From Corbicula japonica (lineage: Eukaryota; Mollusca; Bivalvia; Venerida; Cyrenidae): 64,000 bases of DNA. Every line of letters starts with the position of its first letter. The first letter of the stretch is position 1. Shown piece after piece: positions 58,801-64,000 of the stretch. The stretch spans positions 17,970,053 to 18,034,052 of the forward strand of contig JAZAYU010000002.1 in assembly GCA_038501625.1 (NCBI GenBank). Direction: 5' to 3'. The position numbers and the translations under genes were made by a program. Under the pieces are notes generated by a model. The model was not told the DNA's origin. It saw only the letters and a list, made by a program, of their open reading frames with translations, and ran no database searches.

Positions 58801-59651
58801 TGCATGCAACATTGTTGAGCCGATTTGTGGATTGGAGCAATTTCACCAAGACAACTTGTGTTTGTGTGTTGATTTGAGAACCTCTTGGGGCAAGTGTGAG
58901 GTTGGTGCACCCTAGAACCTTGGTTAAACCCACAGTGGCAATTTGATTTGCCACTGACCGTTCCAATGCGGTAACCGCTCGGGTTCTCATTTTTGTTAGT
59001 TGTTTATTGTGTCCTTTTTGAAACTGATTATTTTATGAACCATGCTCTCTCTTCATCTTCATCTTGACTGTGTGGGGAGGCTGTTTGTTTCTGAATGTGG
59101 CAATGCTTGATATGATATGCATATTTCACTTTTTAAACAAAGAATAAACACAATCTTTTAGGTGATCCTTATCAAATTTTGAGTAGTATTTATTGATTGA
59201 ATACAGGTTTACTTCGTACATTTCAGTGGAGCACTCGTGGACCCCATGGGGGGACCCATGGACTGATTTCCATGTTAATCCTGATGGTCCTCTTGTATAT
59301 CCAGTCGACGTGAATGCCATGAATAATCCCATTGGCGGTTTAAGAAATGAAAATAATGGGTTTCGAAAGCGGACTGGACGGCGAATAATTAACGAGGAAG
59401 GTGAAGATGACCATCAATGAAGACTCGAAGTTTTTTTTCCAGATTAAGAAATACATAGCATCAGTTGTTAGTTTATCTCTATTAATCAGACCGTGTAAAT
59501 ATTGTCCTTTACAGATTGCGTTAAATATAATTCGTGTACAAACACCGACAATGAGGTCGTGTGTTTTGAGTGTAAATTAAAGGCATTTCCGTCTTGCAAA
59601 GTCAATTATAAAAGATTTACGCATAATTTCAAATCTGTTAAACCTAAATAA
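22863..59651 (+). CDS. Secreted LU-ShKT-TSP1 multidomain protein (whole gene model)
   Basis: Proposed coding exons: 22890-22911, 23091-23138, 23620-23699, 23989-24057, 24666-24783, 25205-25327, 25676-25846, 26066-26236, 30561-30734, 31742-31915, 32206-32379, 32827-33000, 45394-45417, 48743-48763, 55413-55442, then 59227-59420 (TGA) or 59227-59400 plus 59515-59651 (TAA). Phases match at every junction, giving 588 or 627 residues. Order: signal peptide, Ly6/uPAR domain with terminal CCxxxxCN, ShKT-type six-Cys module, six TSP1 repeats, short linkers, polar basic/acidic tail. TSP1 repeats bear WxxW (C-mannosylation) and CxxS/TCxxG (O-fucosylation) motifs, so it is probably a secreted, glycosylated adhesion or matrix protein. 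Function is unknown. The 59-kb end is joined by phase and orientation only; exons downstream of 33000 could belong to another transcript. Confidence 0.7.
22876..22893 (+). promoter_or_regulatory. Upstream mini-ORF overlapping the start codon
   Basis: ATG AAA CAT TTT CCA TGA ends with a stop that overlaps the main ATG at 22890 (ATGATGG). A tandem ATG follows in frame at 22893 with G at +4. This arrangement could lower initiation or require re-initiation. TTTCTTACAG just before 22863 is a good acceptor, so a 5' UTR exon may lie upstream. Confidence 0.4.
22890..22911 (+). CDS. LU-ShKT-TSP1 gene, first coding exon
   Basis: Encodes MMATLYK plus the first base of an Asp codon before a GTATTT donor, forming the n-region of the signal peptide completed by the next exon. 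Confidence 0.7.
23091..23138 (+). CDS. LU-ShKT-TSP1 gene, signal-peptide exon
   Basis: 48 bp, phase 1 to 1, between TTTTTTTCAG and GTAAGT. It encodes [15 protein letters not shown], a hydrophobic core with a small-residue cleavage region. Confidence 0.82.
23620..23699 (+). CDS. Ly6/uPAR (LU) domain, part 1
   Basis: 80 bp, phase 1 to 0. It encodes [16 protein letters not shown] then QVCGNGE, the LxCYxC opening typical of LU/three-finger domains. NAT is a potential N-glycosylation site. Confidence 0.85.
23989..24057 (+). CDS. Ly6/uPAR (LU) domain, part 2
   Basis: 69 bp, phase 0 to 0. It encodes [15 protein letters not shown], the central strand and the GC motif of the fold. Confidence 0.85.
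24373..24615 (-). mobile_element. MITE-like element, family M1, copy 2
   Basis: Reverse-orientation copy of 1145-1395, beginning GGGGCGCGACACGGGAAAA and ending CATGGCGCGCACC. It sits in the intron just before the third LU exon. Confidence 0.75.
24666..24783 (+). CDS. Ly6/uPAR (LU) domain, part 3 (CCxxxxCN)
   Basis: 118 bp, phase 0 to 1. It ends with [12 protein letters not shown], the CC-x4-CN signature that closes LU domains, then RHLCQHS. No GPI-type tail follows; the protein continues into the ShKT exon. It begins 50 bases after a MITE copy. Confidence 0.87.
25205..25327 (+). CDS. ShKT-type six-cysteine module
   Basis: 123 bp, phase 1 to 1, a self-contained module exon. Cys spacing is MEC-x7-[14 protein letters not shown], six cysteines ending CxxxCxxC, as in ShKT domains, which occur widely in secreted animal proteins. 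No catalytic partner domain adjoins it. The domain name is historical and does not imply a venom role. Confidence 0.78.
25676..25846 (+). CDS. TSP1 repeat 1
   Basis: 171 bp, phase 1 to 1. It encodes [19 protein letters not shown], then RTC and LCPG: the WxxWxxWxxC start, CxxSCxxG fucosylation motif and six Cys of a TSP1 domain. Confidence 0.92.
26066..26236 (+). CDS. TSP1 repeat 2
   Basis: 171 bp, phase 1 to 1. It encodes [23 protein letters not shown] and ICPG. It has six Cys and intact WxxW and CxxTCxxG motifs. Confidence 0.92.
26450..27263. mobile_element. 814-bp foldback element with perfect 31-bp ends and 5-bp target duplication
   Basis: Left end ATGCTGAGTTCCCACTGCCG.. and right end are exact inverted copies over 31 bases. 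AAGTG flanks both ends (26445-26449, 27264-27268). The interior is dense in CTCGATC, CGACC and GATCG words in both orientations, e.g. TACTCGACCAATACACGATC occurs twice. No coding capacity. The pristine ends imply recent insertion. Confidence 0.92.
27497..27610 (+). pseudogene. Decayed TSP1 exon (type A)
   Basis: After a TTACAG acceptor, GAATGG..TTCTGGACAACTTGCAGT parallels the TSP1 exon at 30561. TAA at 27541 interrupts the frame just after WTTCSE, several Cys codons are lost, and no donor is kept. It is a relic of an extra TSP1 exon. Confidence 0.85.
28933..29020 (+). repeat. Interspersed repeat family S, copy 2
   Basis: ATAGATGAAAA, ACTTTGAAAACCATCGAA and GAAAATATTGCAGGCTCGG match 60756-60842 inverted and 16676-16745 direct. 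Confidence 0.7.
29724..29892 (+). repeat. 169-bp interspersed repeat, copy 2
   Basis: About 97-98% identical to 4929-5097. It is followed two bases later by a foldback element. Confidence 0.85.
29895..30450. mobile_element. 0.56-kb foldback element
   Basis: CCCCAGTTACACAG at the left is mirrored by CTGTGTAACTGGGG at the right. Inside, about three units of CCGATCGACAACCTGTCTA follow one another. No coding capacity and no clear target duplication. Confidence 0.8.
30561..30734 (+). CDS. TSP1 repeat 3 (type A)
   Basis: 174 bp, phase 1 to 1, encoding [33 protein letters not shown] and KCPG. Type A is recognised by WSLWSSWT and [10 protein letters not shown]. Confidence 0.93.
31742..31915 (+). 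CDS. TSP1 repeat 4 (type B)
   Basis: 174 bp, phase 1 to 1, encoding [33 protein letters not shown] and ICPG. Type B is recognised by WSAWSTWS and [11 protein letters not shown]. Confidence 0.93.
32206..32379 (+). CDS. TSP1 repeat 5 (type A)
   Basis: 174 bp, phase 1 to 1, encoding [20 protein letters not shown] and [10 protein letters not shown]. It ends CPA rather than CPG at the split codon. Confidence 0.93.
32827..33000 (+). CDS. TSP1 repeat 6 (type B)
   Basis: 174 bp, phase 1 to 1, encoding [20 protein letters not shown] and [15 protein letters not shown]. The usual Pro after the last Cys is Gln. Confidence 0.93.
35399..35422. repeat. Perfect short palindrome
   Basis: AGACTGGCGCATGCGCCAGTCT is self-complementary and lies 35 bases before the nested mariner element. 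Confidence 0.9.
35457..36728 (-). mobile_element. Tc1/mariner element with TA target duplication
   Basis: Inverted ends of about 30 bp: CGACAGGTGCCCAACTTG at the left mirrors CAAG/TAAGTTGGGCACCTCTCG at the right. TA flanks both ends (35455-35456, 36729-36730). The 1.27-kb length suits a full element. It carries a broken transposase on the minus strand and is nested in the 4.7-kb element. Confidence 0.88.
35585..36420 (-). pseudogene. Broken Tc1/mariner-type transposase
   Basis: Read on the minus strand, a helix-turn-helix region comes first (36290-36420: [30 protein letters not shown]). Next is a segment with [17 protein letters not shown] (35940-36224), the first catalytic Asp region. Last is [17 protein letters not shown] (35585-35830), the catalytic region near the C-terminus. 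The frames are different and a poly-C tract at 35861-35870 breaks the middle, so no intact protein is made. Confidence 0.85.
38714..38740. repeat. AAAT microsatellite
   Basis: About six AAAT units. Confidence 0.9.
38880..39000 (+). repeat. Truncated interspersed repeat, family G
   Basis: CTCGACTATTCGAAGAATATG, GTCGGGGTCGGCGTCG and GTTTGCATGCAACCTACTTA match the start of the longer copy at 39424. Confidence 0.7.
39074..39240 (+). pseudogene. Frameshifted TSP1 exon (type A)
   Basis: It encodes [20 protein letters not shown] and [10 protein letters not shown], then diverges. The exon is 167 bp instead of 174, a net loss of 7 bases near the 3' end that removes the last two Cys codons and would leave in phase 0, not 1. 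Acceptor and donor (GTAACT) survive. It is either a dead exon or spliced to a partner of different phase. Confidence 0.8.
39835..41830 (+). repeat. About 140-bp minisatellite element with AGGTCA-type words
   Basis: Head TAGCTTATCTGTCACATAGTGACAG and GTCCGTCGTCCGTCG, then about 13 units. A typical unit reads TCCGCACTCTAGCGGTCTTAA, GAATGTTTATCTCAATGATA, GGTCATGTGACCTTGAAAAC, AGGTCACTAGGTCAAA. A SINE-like copy interrupts it at 41473-41646. This style of element is common in bivalves. Confidence 0.85.
41473..41646 (+). mobile_element. SINE-like element with 3' tRNA-like module, copy 2
   Basis: Same arrangement as 14900-15090: ACCCGTTACCGATGTCATGC head, then TTAGCTCAGTTGG and GGTTCGCTCCC. It lies inside the minisatellite array with no clear target duplication. 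Confidence 0.78.
42774..42956 (-). repeat. Interspersed repeat family R, copy
   Basis: Reverse complement of 58948-59128: GAGAGCATGGTTATACAATA, GACGCCACAAATAATTAA and GGAACGGTCAGTGGCAAAAC are shared in order. Confidence 0.8.
43034..43292. mobile_element. MITE with 44-bp inverted ends
   Basis: AGGAGCATAATAAATAGGAA at 43034 is mirrored at 43292. The 44-bp arms match almost perfectly. It contains a segment (about 43185-43215) whose reverse complement recurs at 43661-43690 and 48638-48669. Confidence 0.88.
43293..44037. other. Intronic stretch, no supported feature
   Basis: AT-rich. GAGGCTGTCTTTTCTGGAGG at 43661 is a dispersed repeat word, and nothing else is recognisable. Confidence 0.5.
44038..45028 (+). 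repeat. Minisatellite element with inverted ends
   Basis: TGTCGCCTGAC at the start is mirrored by GTCAGGCGACA at the end. In between are about five units of roughly 165 bp, each with TTGTCCGGAG, TTTGTCACC, TATGCATGTTTCTTGCAATG and AAGAACCGTAACTCTACC. It is the same design as the 39835 element but a different family. Confidence 0.82.
45305..45316 (+). CDS. Possible 12-bp micro-exon
   Basis: ATGCGTTGCCCG lies between TTTTAATATAG and GTATGT and keeps phase 1 to 1 (adds D-A-L-P). The homologous sequence near 48669 retains only the donor, so this may not be a real exon. Confidence 0.25.
45394..45417 (+). CDS. Phase-1 mini-exon 1 (24 bp)
   Basis: Between TTACATTTCAG and GTAAGT, phase 1 to 1, encoding GSIYRPT. 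Flanking intron sequence on both sides is homologous to that around 48743-48763, showing duplication of the mini-exon with its introns. Confidence 0.5.
46743..46781 (+). mobile_element. SINE-like fragment lacking the B box
   Basis: GCCGTGACGGTGCGGG joins directly to GTAGAGGCAGTATCATTT, with the intervening TTCGCTCCC lost. It lies 65 bases before a fuller copy. Confidence 0.65.
46847..47036 (+). mobile_element. SINE-like element with 3' tRNA-like module, copy 3
   Basis: AGTACTGTTATCAGTAAAAT head as in copy 1, then GTAAGCTCAGTTGG and GGTTCGCTCCC, then AGAGGCAATATGATTT. Confidence 0.78.
47491..48742. other. Intronic stretch, no supported exon
   Basis: AT-rich, with a repeat word AAGACTGTCTTTTTTGAAAA at 48638 shared with 43661. 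Sequence from 48670 is homologous to the intron at 45317. Confidence 0.45.
48743..48763 (+). CDS. Phase-1 mini-exon 2 (21 bp)
   Basis: Between TTGTATTTCAG and GTAAGT, phase 1 to 1, encoding GLDRLNI. It is a diverged duplicate of 45394-45417, one codon shorter. Confidence 0.48.
49075..49588 (+). pseudogene. Internally deleted Tc1-like transposase
   Basis: The N-terminal part (49075-49285) is a paired helix-turn-helix: [20 protein letters not shown] and [10 protein letters not shown]. It then jumps, with a change of frame, to the C-terminal end (49320-49588): [19 protein letters not shown] and a terminal helix. The middle with two catalytic Asp residues is missing, so it is a dead copy. Inverted ends were not found. 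Confidence 0.88.
49975..50111 (+). repeat. 35-bp exact direct repeats around a 64-bp word
   Basis: TCATTGTTGTTATTGTTTTG.. is repeated exactly at 49975-50009 and 50077-50111. The intervening sequence at 50001-50064 recurs exactly at 55130-55193. Confidence 0.85.
50112..53140. other. Repeat-poor intronic stretch
   Basis: AT-rich with no recognisable protein motif. Splice-like boundaries occur at 51446 (TTTCAG) to 51509 (before GTAAGT) and at 52017 (TTTTCAG), but their frames are closed, so they could at most be non-coding exons. Confidence 0.35.
53145..53625 (+). repeat. About 165-bp minisatellite element
   Basis: Head ACGCCTGCCATGGCGGGTGG, then three units containing TTGTCCGCTCT, GGTGCTGTCCGAT, TTTATGGGCAT and ATCTCGGTCAAGTT, with AGAGTTATGGCCGTTTATTT. 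It ends at TTTTTGCGGGATATATAAG. Confidence 0.82.
55130..55193 (+). repeat. 64-bp word, exact second copy
   Basis: Identical to 50001-50064, beginning ATAATAAACATAAGGATCGA and ending CACTGTACGAT. Confidence 0.9.
55413..55442 (+). CDS. Phase-1 mini-exon 3 (30 bp)
   Basis: Between TTACATTTCAG and GTAAGT, phase 1 to 1, encoding [12 protein letters not shown] is a potential N-glycosylation site. The acceptor is the same as for mini-exon 1. Confidence 0.48.
55533..55700. mobile_element. 168-bp MITE with 42-bp inverted arms
   Basis: AAATATTAAATAGATTCCTG..ATTTATCA at 55533-55574 is mirrored at 55659-55700 with a few mismatches. It lies 90 bases after mini-exon 3. Confidence 0.85.
55701..57050. other. 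Intronic stretch, no supported feature
   Basis: AT-rich. Short open frames at 56404 and 56812 have no recognisable motif. Confidence 0.5.
57051..57266 (-). pseudogene. Tc1/mariner-type transposase C-terminal remnant
   Basis: On the minus strand a frame ends [20 protein letters not shown], the pattern that closes many Tc1-like transposases (SMRRR then a GG near the C-terminus). No catalytic region is present upstream. Confidence 0.6.
57267..58680. other. Intronic stretch, no supported feature
   Basis: AT-rich sequence without recognisable genes or clear repeats. Confidence 0.5.
58948..59128 (+). repeat. Interspersed repeat family R, copy
   Basis: TTGCCACTGACCGTTCCAAT start, then a CATGCTCTCTCTTC segment, TGTGGGGAGGCTGTTTGTTT and GATATGCATATTTCAC. 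Related copies are at 6178, 14588 and 42774. It ends about 100 bases before the terminal exon of the TSP1 gene. Confidence 0.78.
59227..59420 (+). CDS. C-terminal exon of the LU-ShKT-TSP1 gene
   Basis: Acceptor TACATTTCAG, phase 1 in. It encodes [19 protein letters not shown].., a Cys-free polar region, a basic patch FRKRTGRR and an acidic end EEGEDDHQ before TGA at 59418. A GTGAAG at 59401 would end the exon after 174 bp in phase 1, the same length and phase as the TSP1 exons, and would join to 59515. The W-x2-W-x3-W start recalls a TSP1 repeat that lost its cysteines (speculative). Confidence 0.65.
59515..59651 (+). CDS. Alternative terminal exon, cysteine-rich
   Basis: After CCTTTACAG, phase 1 in, it encodes [15 protein letters not shown] and FPSCKVNYK and ends at TAA, about 44 residues with five Cys. 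It joins in frame to 59400 across a 114-bp intron. AATAAA follows 13 bases after the stop. Confidence 0.55.
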
Positions 59652-59663
59652 CTATACTGTGGC

Positions 59664-59669
59664 AATAAA
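59664..59669 (+). promoter_or_regulatory. Candidate poly(A) signal of the LU-ShKT-TSP1 gene
   Basis: AATAAA is the first canonical hexamer after both candidate stops; further ones occur at 59879-59889. Confidence 0.5.
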
Positions 59670-59689
59670 TCTCAAATCTTTGTTCATTG

Positions 59690-61680
59690 CTTGTTTACAT
59701 TACACCGGCCATTGGGCGTCGACCGCAAAAAAAGAGTGGGAATTACAATTTACCCTTGGTTCATCTTAGGACATTAAAATTGTGTTTAATTTTAAGCCCT
59801 GCAAGAAACATAAAGTCTTATTATGGAAAACTATTTAAAGTTCTATTTTGTTAATAGTTATTTGTTAATAAGATTCAAAATAAAATAAACATGGGATATA
59901 TATTTTTGTTAAACGTACTATCTCAAAGCATTTTGATGTCTGCATTACAGATGAGGAATGATTAATTGCTTAAAAAATATAAATAGTACTCGTGGAGTAA
60001 TCAAAATTTTAATCTGAATCAAAGGTCATAATGTCAAATTTGTAGGACGTTTTAAGCATGATACATTAAGTTCTCAACCTTGTAGTTAGTGCTTGTCTTT
60101 GAGTTACATTGAATAAGTAAACAAATATCAATAACTCGTATGTGGTTCAATTTAAAGAACTTTGTTTTAAATTAATAACACAAGCCATTCCCAGCATCAA
60201 CACGATGCAAATTGGTGCTATTGTTTGGATTTTTTTTTCGAAGAGCATCGACTAATTAAATCGTATGTGACATTAAATTCAACTGTACATTTGCCACATG
60301 ACCTAGATTTTGTAATTACTTATACAGACATTTATGTAGTCTTGCAACAGTTATATATCAATTGAAGGTTTTTCGGGAAAATCAAACATTATGAGCCTTA
60401 TATCATTAACTATCCTAAAAGTTTGAGTTCCTGCTTTTAAATTTTGTCTTTGGCTTTGTCTGTGATATGCAGGTTTTATATTTTAAGATCCCCTGTCAAA
60501 ATTCTATTTTGTTAAGTTCCGCCCATTGTTTTCTCGTTTAGGGCAAACCCAGCCTTTTATCTGGGGACCATACGCCGCTGAAAATGGAATGGTATTAATC
60601 TGAAAATACCGCGATGAAGGTTCCATGTCCACCGCCATATGCACACCATCGTTTTGGATGGTCAAAATTGTACTGTTTCTTGGTGTAAATATTTAATTGC
60701 GCTCAACCCGGGGCTAGGCGGTGTGGGCAGTAATATGCATTTCCATTACTGTCAATGAACAGGCTCAATCAAACCGAGCTTGCAATATTTTCTTATTTGT
60801 CGTGTTCGATGGCTTTCAAAGTTCCCTTTTCATCTATTTTTTAATTATACACAACACAAACAAACAGAGAACAGTAATGTATCGATAAATACGGTCTATA
60901 TGCACCGAGACGGTGTTTAGACCATGTTTGTGTTATCTGTACAATTATAGTACTTAGTCAGAACTACACAAAAATGTCTTTTCGATAAATGAGGTAGGTA
61001 TATATTATTAGGAATAGCCACGTGCAGAAAACACATCCTTCCCACACAGCAGAAAAACAGATAGGAGTCATTAGCTTAAGAATTTATCAATTGCTAATGC
61101 CATCACAAACTATTTGCAAACATGAAATCCTAAGAAGTTTCCACCCGAAGCTGACAAAGACATAACATTATAATTAACTTGTTCGATGGCTAATTGATTT
61201 TTGAAACTTCCCAAGTATTGTCTTTACTATCGACAGTGCATTGAGCATGTTGAGTAGTCTTCTTTCTTGCATGTCCGTAAAAAAATAAAGTAGACCGGCA
61301 TGTTGCAAAGCGGACATAACTTTGAGTATTCATTTGAAAACAGCTCATTTGTTATTTACCTTTTAGTTGAAGCGAATAAACCTTCCCTATTATTTAGATT
61401 TGCAAAACAATAATTTTAATTTATAGCTGATCTTATTATAATTTAATGCTGGAAACAAAAATATACAAACCACTGAAAATAGCTGAATAATACTTGCTCT
61501 GTTACATTAGTCAATTGTTTGCGTTGTCTTATTTGAAATTGATATTCTTATAAAAACGTGCTTTCTGTTAATTTTGTTTAGTTTGATAATTTTCTTTTTA
61601 ATCGATGGTCGAACAAGGAGGAGTGTAGTGGATCGTTAAGAGCACTCAAACTTTCATAAATGTAACTGATTTGTCATTAT
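59690..61680. other. Intergenic stretch with one repeat copy
   Basis: No gene seen. AT-rich apart from a repeat of family S at 60756-60842. Confidence 0.55.
60756..60842 (-). repeat. Interspersed repeat family S, copy 3 (inverted)
   Basis: ACAGGCTCAATCAAACCGAG, GCAATATTTTCTTATTTGTC and ATCGATGGC-like words are the reverse complement of 28933-29020. Confidence 0.7.
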
Positions 61681-61682
61681 TG

Positions 61683-61826
61683 TCATTGTAGATTTTCATA
61701 AGTAGATACTCTAGTGAGAGCTATGTAAGCCATTCCTCCTTGTAATATCGTTTTCCCGATATCAACATCAGCTAAAGATAATGTTTGACCTTGCACTTTG
61801 TGGACTGTTACACCAACATTTAATTT
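61683..61826 (-). pseudogene. PIF1/Helitron-type helicase C-terminal remnant
   Basis: On the minus strand: LNVGVTVHKVQGQTLSLADV, then GGMAYIALTRVSTYENLQ and a stop. TVHKVQGQT and MAYxALxRV are the last conserved motifs of PIF1-family helicases, as in Helitron Rep-helicase proteins. A stop just upstream and no earlier motifs show it is a fragment. Confidence 0.78.
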
Positions 61827-64000
61827 TCATGAAGGAGTTACCTGGAAGTTAAACATTATCATAACACTAACCACAGTACAATAAATTTGCTCTATATAAA
61901 CTCAAAAGTACCTTCCAAAATTGTCCTACCACGTACATGGCAATTTCTTTGGTACTTTATGGATGAAAATCTATACTTGAACTTTCTATATTCAGACACA
62001 GCATCTTGATCCCGTAAACCAGGGGGGGGGGGGGGGGGGGGTGGGAGGGGATGGGGTTGCGTCACACTGCAATACCAATTCAAACCAAATTTTTCTGAAC
62101 AACATAAAAAGACCTACAAAACGGTTATACAATCATTATTTACTTTATAGACACGAAATCGCCTTCTTCTTGTAAAACAGTAACCCACTAGAACTGTAGA
62201 TTTCTACATCAGAAACATTTTTAAACAAAGAACCATCATATATAGGTAACATTCACGCGCCAAAATCAAGTCACAGGATCGCCAATATTCGTTAACAGAA
62301 CACAAACTTCAATATCTGCCAACAATAACAATCTGAACAATGTCTCTTACTACATGTACACTCTTTCTATAACTGCTTACAACAATAAACTTTCAATTCG
62401 CATATGTTTTAATAGAGTTCTTTCACATTGTTACCTCCCCTTAGCGCTCTCTAAAAGAGCATATTTAGTCGATAAATGCACGCGAGGGGGCATCGTTACT
62501 ATTGTTAATATGACTAAGTAATTATAAAGTTAAGAACATGTTGATTAATCATTTCAAATTTATAAATAAGTAAGTTCAGTCAAACAACGAAGAATAAAAA
62601 AAAAAACGTTATGATCATTTACAAGCACATCAAGAAAGTTTATGCGCATTTTAAACATTGTTTATCGCGGTATTTTCAGGACGCGAGTATCCAACGGATT
62701 TGTTTTTGAGTTTTTTATGAAAATACACACGCGATTTGTGTTTATTAAAAATAGATCAGTACAATTGACAATTCAGACGAACATTATCAGACATTTAACC
62801 GTTTTACGGCATTTGTTTTGTAACGCTTTAATTTGCAGTGGAACGAGACATAATTATATTTTGATGTAGCTCGTCGGCGACTAGGTTGATATGTGTTTTG
62901 CGTGTTTTGCTTTTGAGAAAAATATTACGTATTTACATAATAGGATGATTCCAGCTACAACCCGAGAAATCGTTAAATTGATTGAACCAAACGAATATTG
63001 CCGGACGGCCGGCCAACCAAAACTATTCAAAGAAAAATCCAGAGAGTTTTATTTTAATAAAAACTATTTTGATGTTGAAGTTCGTAATTGAAGAAAACAC
63101 AAACTCATCGATCTATTTATATATATCTATACCCTATATATAGATCTATTTATATACTCAATTATAAATAGCTTGACCTGGATTAACGTTCGCTACATAC
63201 AACATGGTTCCCGTTCAGTACTCAACGATCTATATATAAAGCCGGGCCACATGGTTCTCAACATTCGCTAAAAACCTCTATTTAAAGCCGGGCAAATTAT
63301 CCCTTTGGACCGGACTTATTGTACTATAATAAAGATAATCAAGTAATAGTTACATAGTAATAATATATTATGACCCATAATTCGTCCAGAAAAAATCATC
63401 CCCGTATTCATCAAGTGTAAGCGGTGAGGCGAAAAGTTTCAGAATTCAAAATATCATATGACACAATGGTAACGATATCATCCATTGGTGTAGGCAATAG
63501 ATAGGATGAGTTCCAAAACTTGGTTAATAATTCATCTGGACTTAATGTAATGGAGTTTATTTTACCACACGAATTGAAGTGATTTAATTCTTTTAAATGT
63601 GAAAAGTTTTATAACTACTTCTATCGGAAGCCCTTATTACTATAAAGGAAAAGATAACTATGTTGTGACTGGAAATTCGATTTATGTGTACAAATTCCAA
63701 TTTCGGCCTTATGTGACATTTATCGTTAACGTCTACCACGTTTATGCATGTTAACAGTTTATAAAATAAATAATCTCTTGTGTATTGTATGAGTTTTAAC
63801 GAATTTGTGTTTGATTTTGGGAGTTTGACATCTCATCGCTAAATTTGTTCAACCTTAGTATATTTACAAAGACCGCTATATTTTCACGCCAAAAAAGTTA
63901 CAGCCCAGTCATGCCAATGGGGTTTTAGCCTTAACGGTGATTGTGCAATATCCGGTCAGAGTCTATATAATTTACAATATCACCGTTCGTGAAATGTGGA
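61827..64000. other. Intergenic stretch, no supported gene
   Basis: Contains a poly-G run (62022-62041) and AT-rich sequence with repeated GATCTATTTATATA and AAGCCGGGC words at 63105-63300. Open frames at 62642 and 62891 are short and lack recognisable motifs. Confidence 0.55.
62022..62041. repeat. Poly-G tract
   Basis: A run of about 20 G residues followed by GTGGGAGGGGATGGGG. Confidence 0.9.

Noticed and set aside
58682..58990. 102-residue minus-strand open frame
   Set aside because: It overlaps interspersed repeat R and has no recognisable motif or splice context.

Overview
The window looks like nuclear DNA of a marine bivalve mollusc, probably a clam-like species. The genes have introns with GT..AG boundaries. 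The sequence is AT-rich and packed with short DNA transposons, minisatellite-bearing elements and tRNA-like SINEs of the kind common in bivalves. No bacterial, viral or organellar gene organisation is visible. The species assignment is inference.

Three protein-coding genes are supported, all on the + strand. (1) 1997-10550: agmatinase/guanidinobutyrase-like ureohydrolase, copy A; six exons are seen and the first lies outside the window. (2) 11764-18530: a complete seven-exon tandem paralogue, copy B, 344 residues, with a mitochondrial-type leader. The two share every intron phase, about 86% of compared residues by my count, and all six metal-ligand positions (GGDH, DAHxD, SFDIDALD). (3) 22890-about 59651: a secreted multi-domain protein spread over about 37 kb. 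In order it has a signal peptide, a Ly6/uPAR (LU) three-finger domain over three exons, a ShKT-type six-cysteine module, six intact thrombospondin type 1 (TSP1) exons, phase-1 mini-exons, and a C-terminal region with alternative ends. The later TSP1 exons alternate between two types (A,B,A,B,A) and are flanked by decayed copies, a record of duplication of an exon pair. I do not recognise this domain order as a named gene; it is the best candidate here for something undescribed.

The rest is introns and intergenic sequence. It holds a 1.9-kb inverted-repeat element with a 7-bp target duplication (20448-22347); an 814-bp foldback element with perfect 31-bp ends and a 5-bp target duplication (26450-27263); a 0.56-kb relative in style (29895-30450); and a 4.7-kb element with repeated subterminal motifs (about 33607-38285) that encloses a broken Tc1/mariner copy with TA flanks (35457-36728). 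There are also two further Tc1-like transposase remnants, a PIF1/Helitron-type helicase scrap, minisatellite elements at 39.8-41.8, 44.0-45.0, 46.1-47.5 and 53.1-53.6 kb, and three SINE-like copies whose tRNA-like module sits at the 3' end. The region 59.7-64 kb has no gene I can support.

Agmatinases hydrolyse agmatine or related guanidino compounds to urea plus an amine. The two copies differ near the metal site, which would fit divergence in substrate use (inference). The third gene encodes a secreted, disulfide-rich, probably glycosylated adhesion/matrix-like protein and has no visible functional link to the agmatinases.
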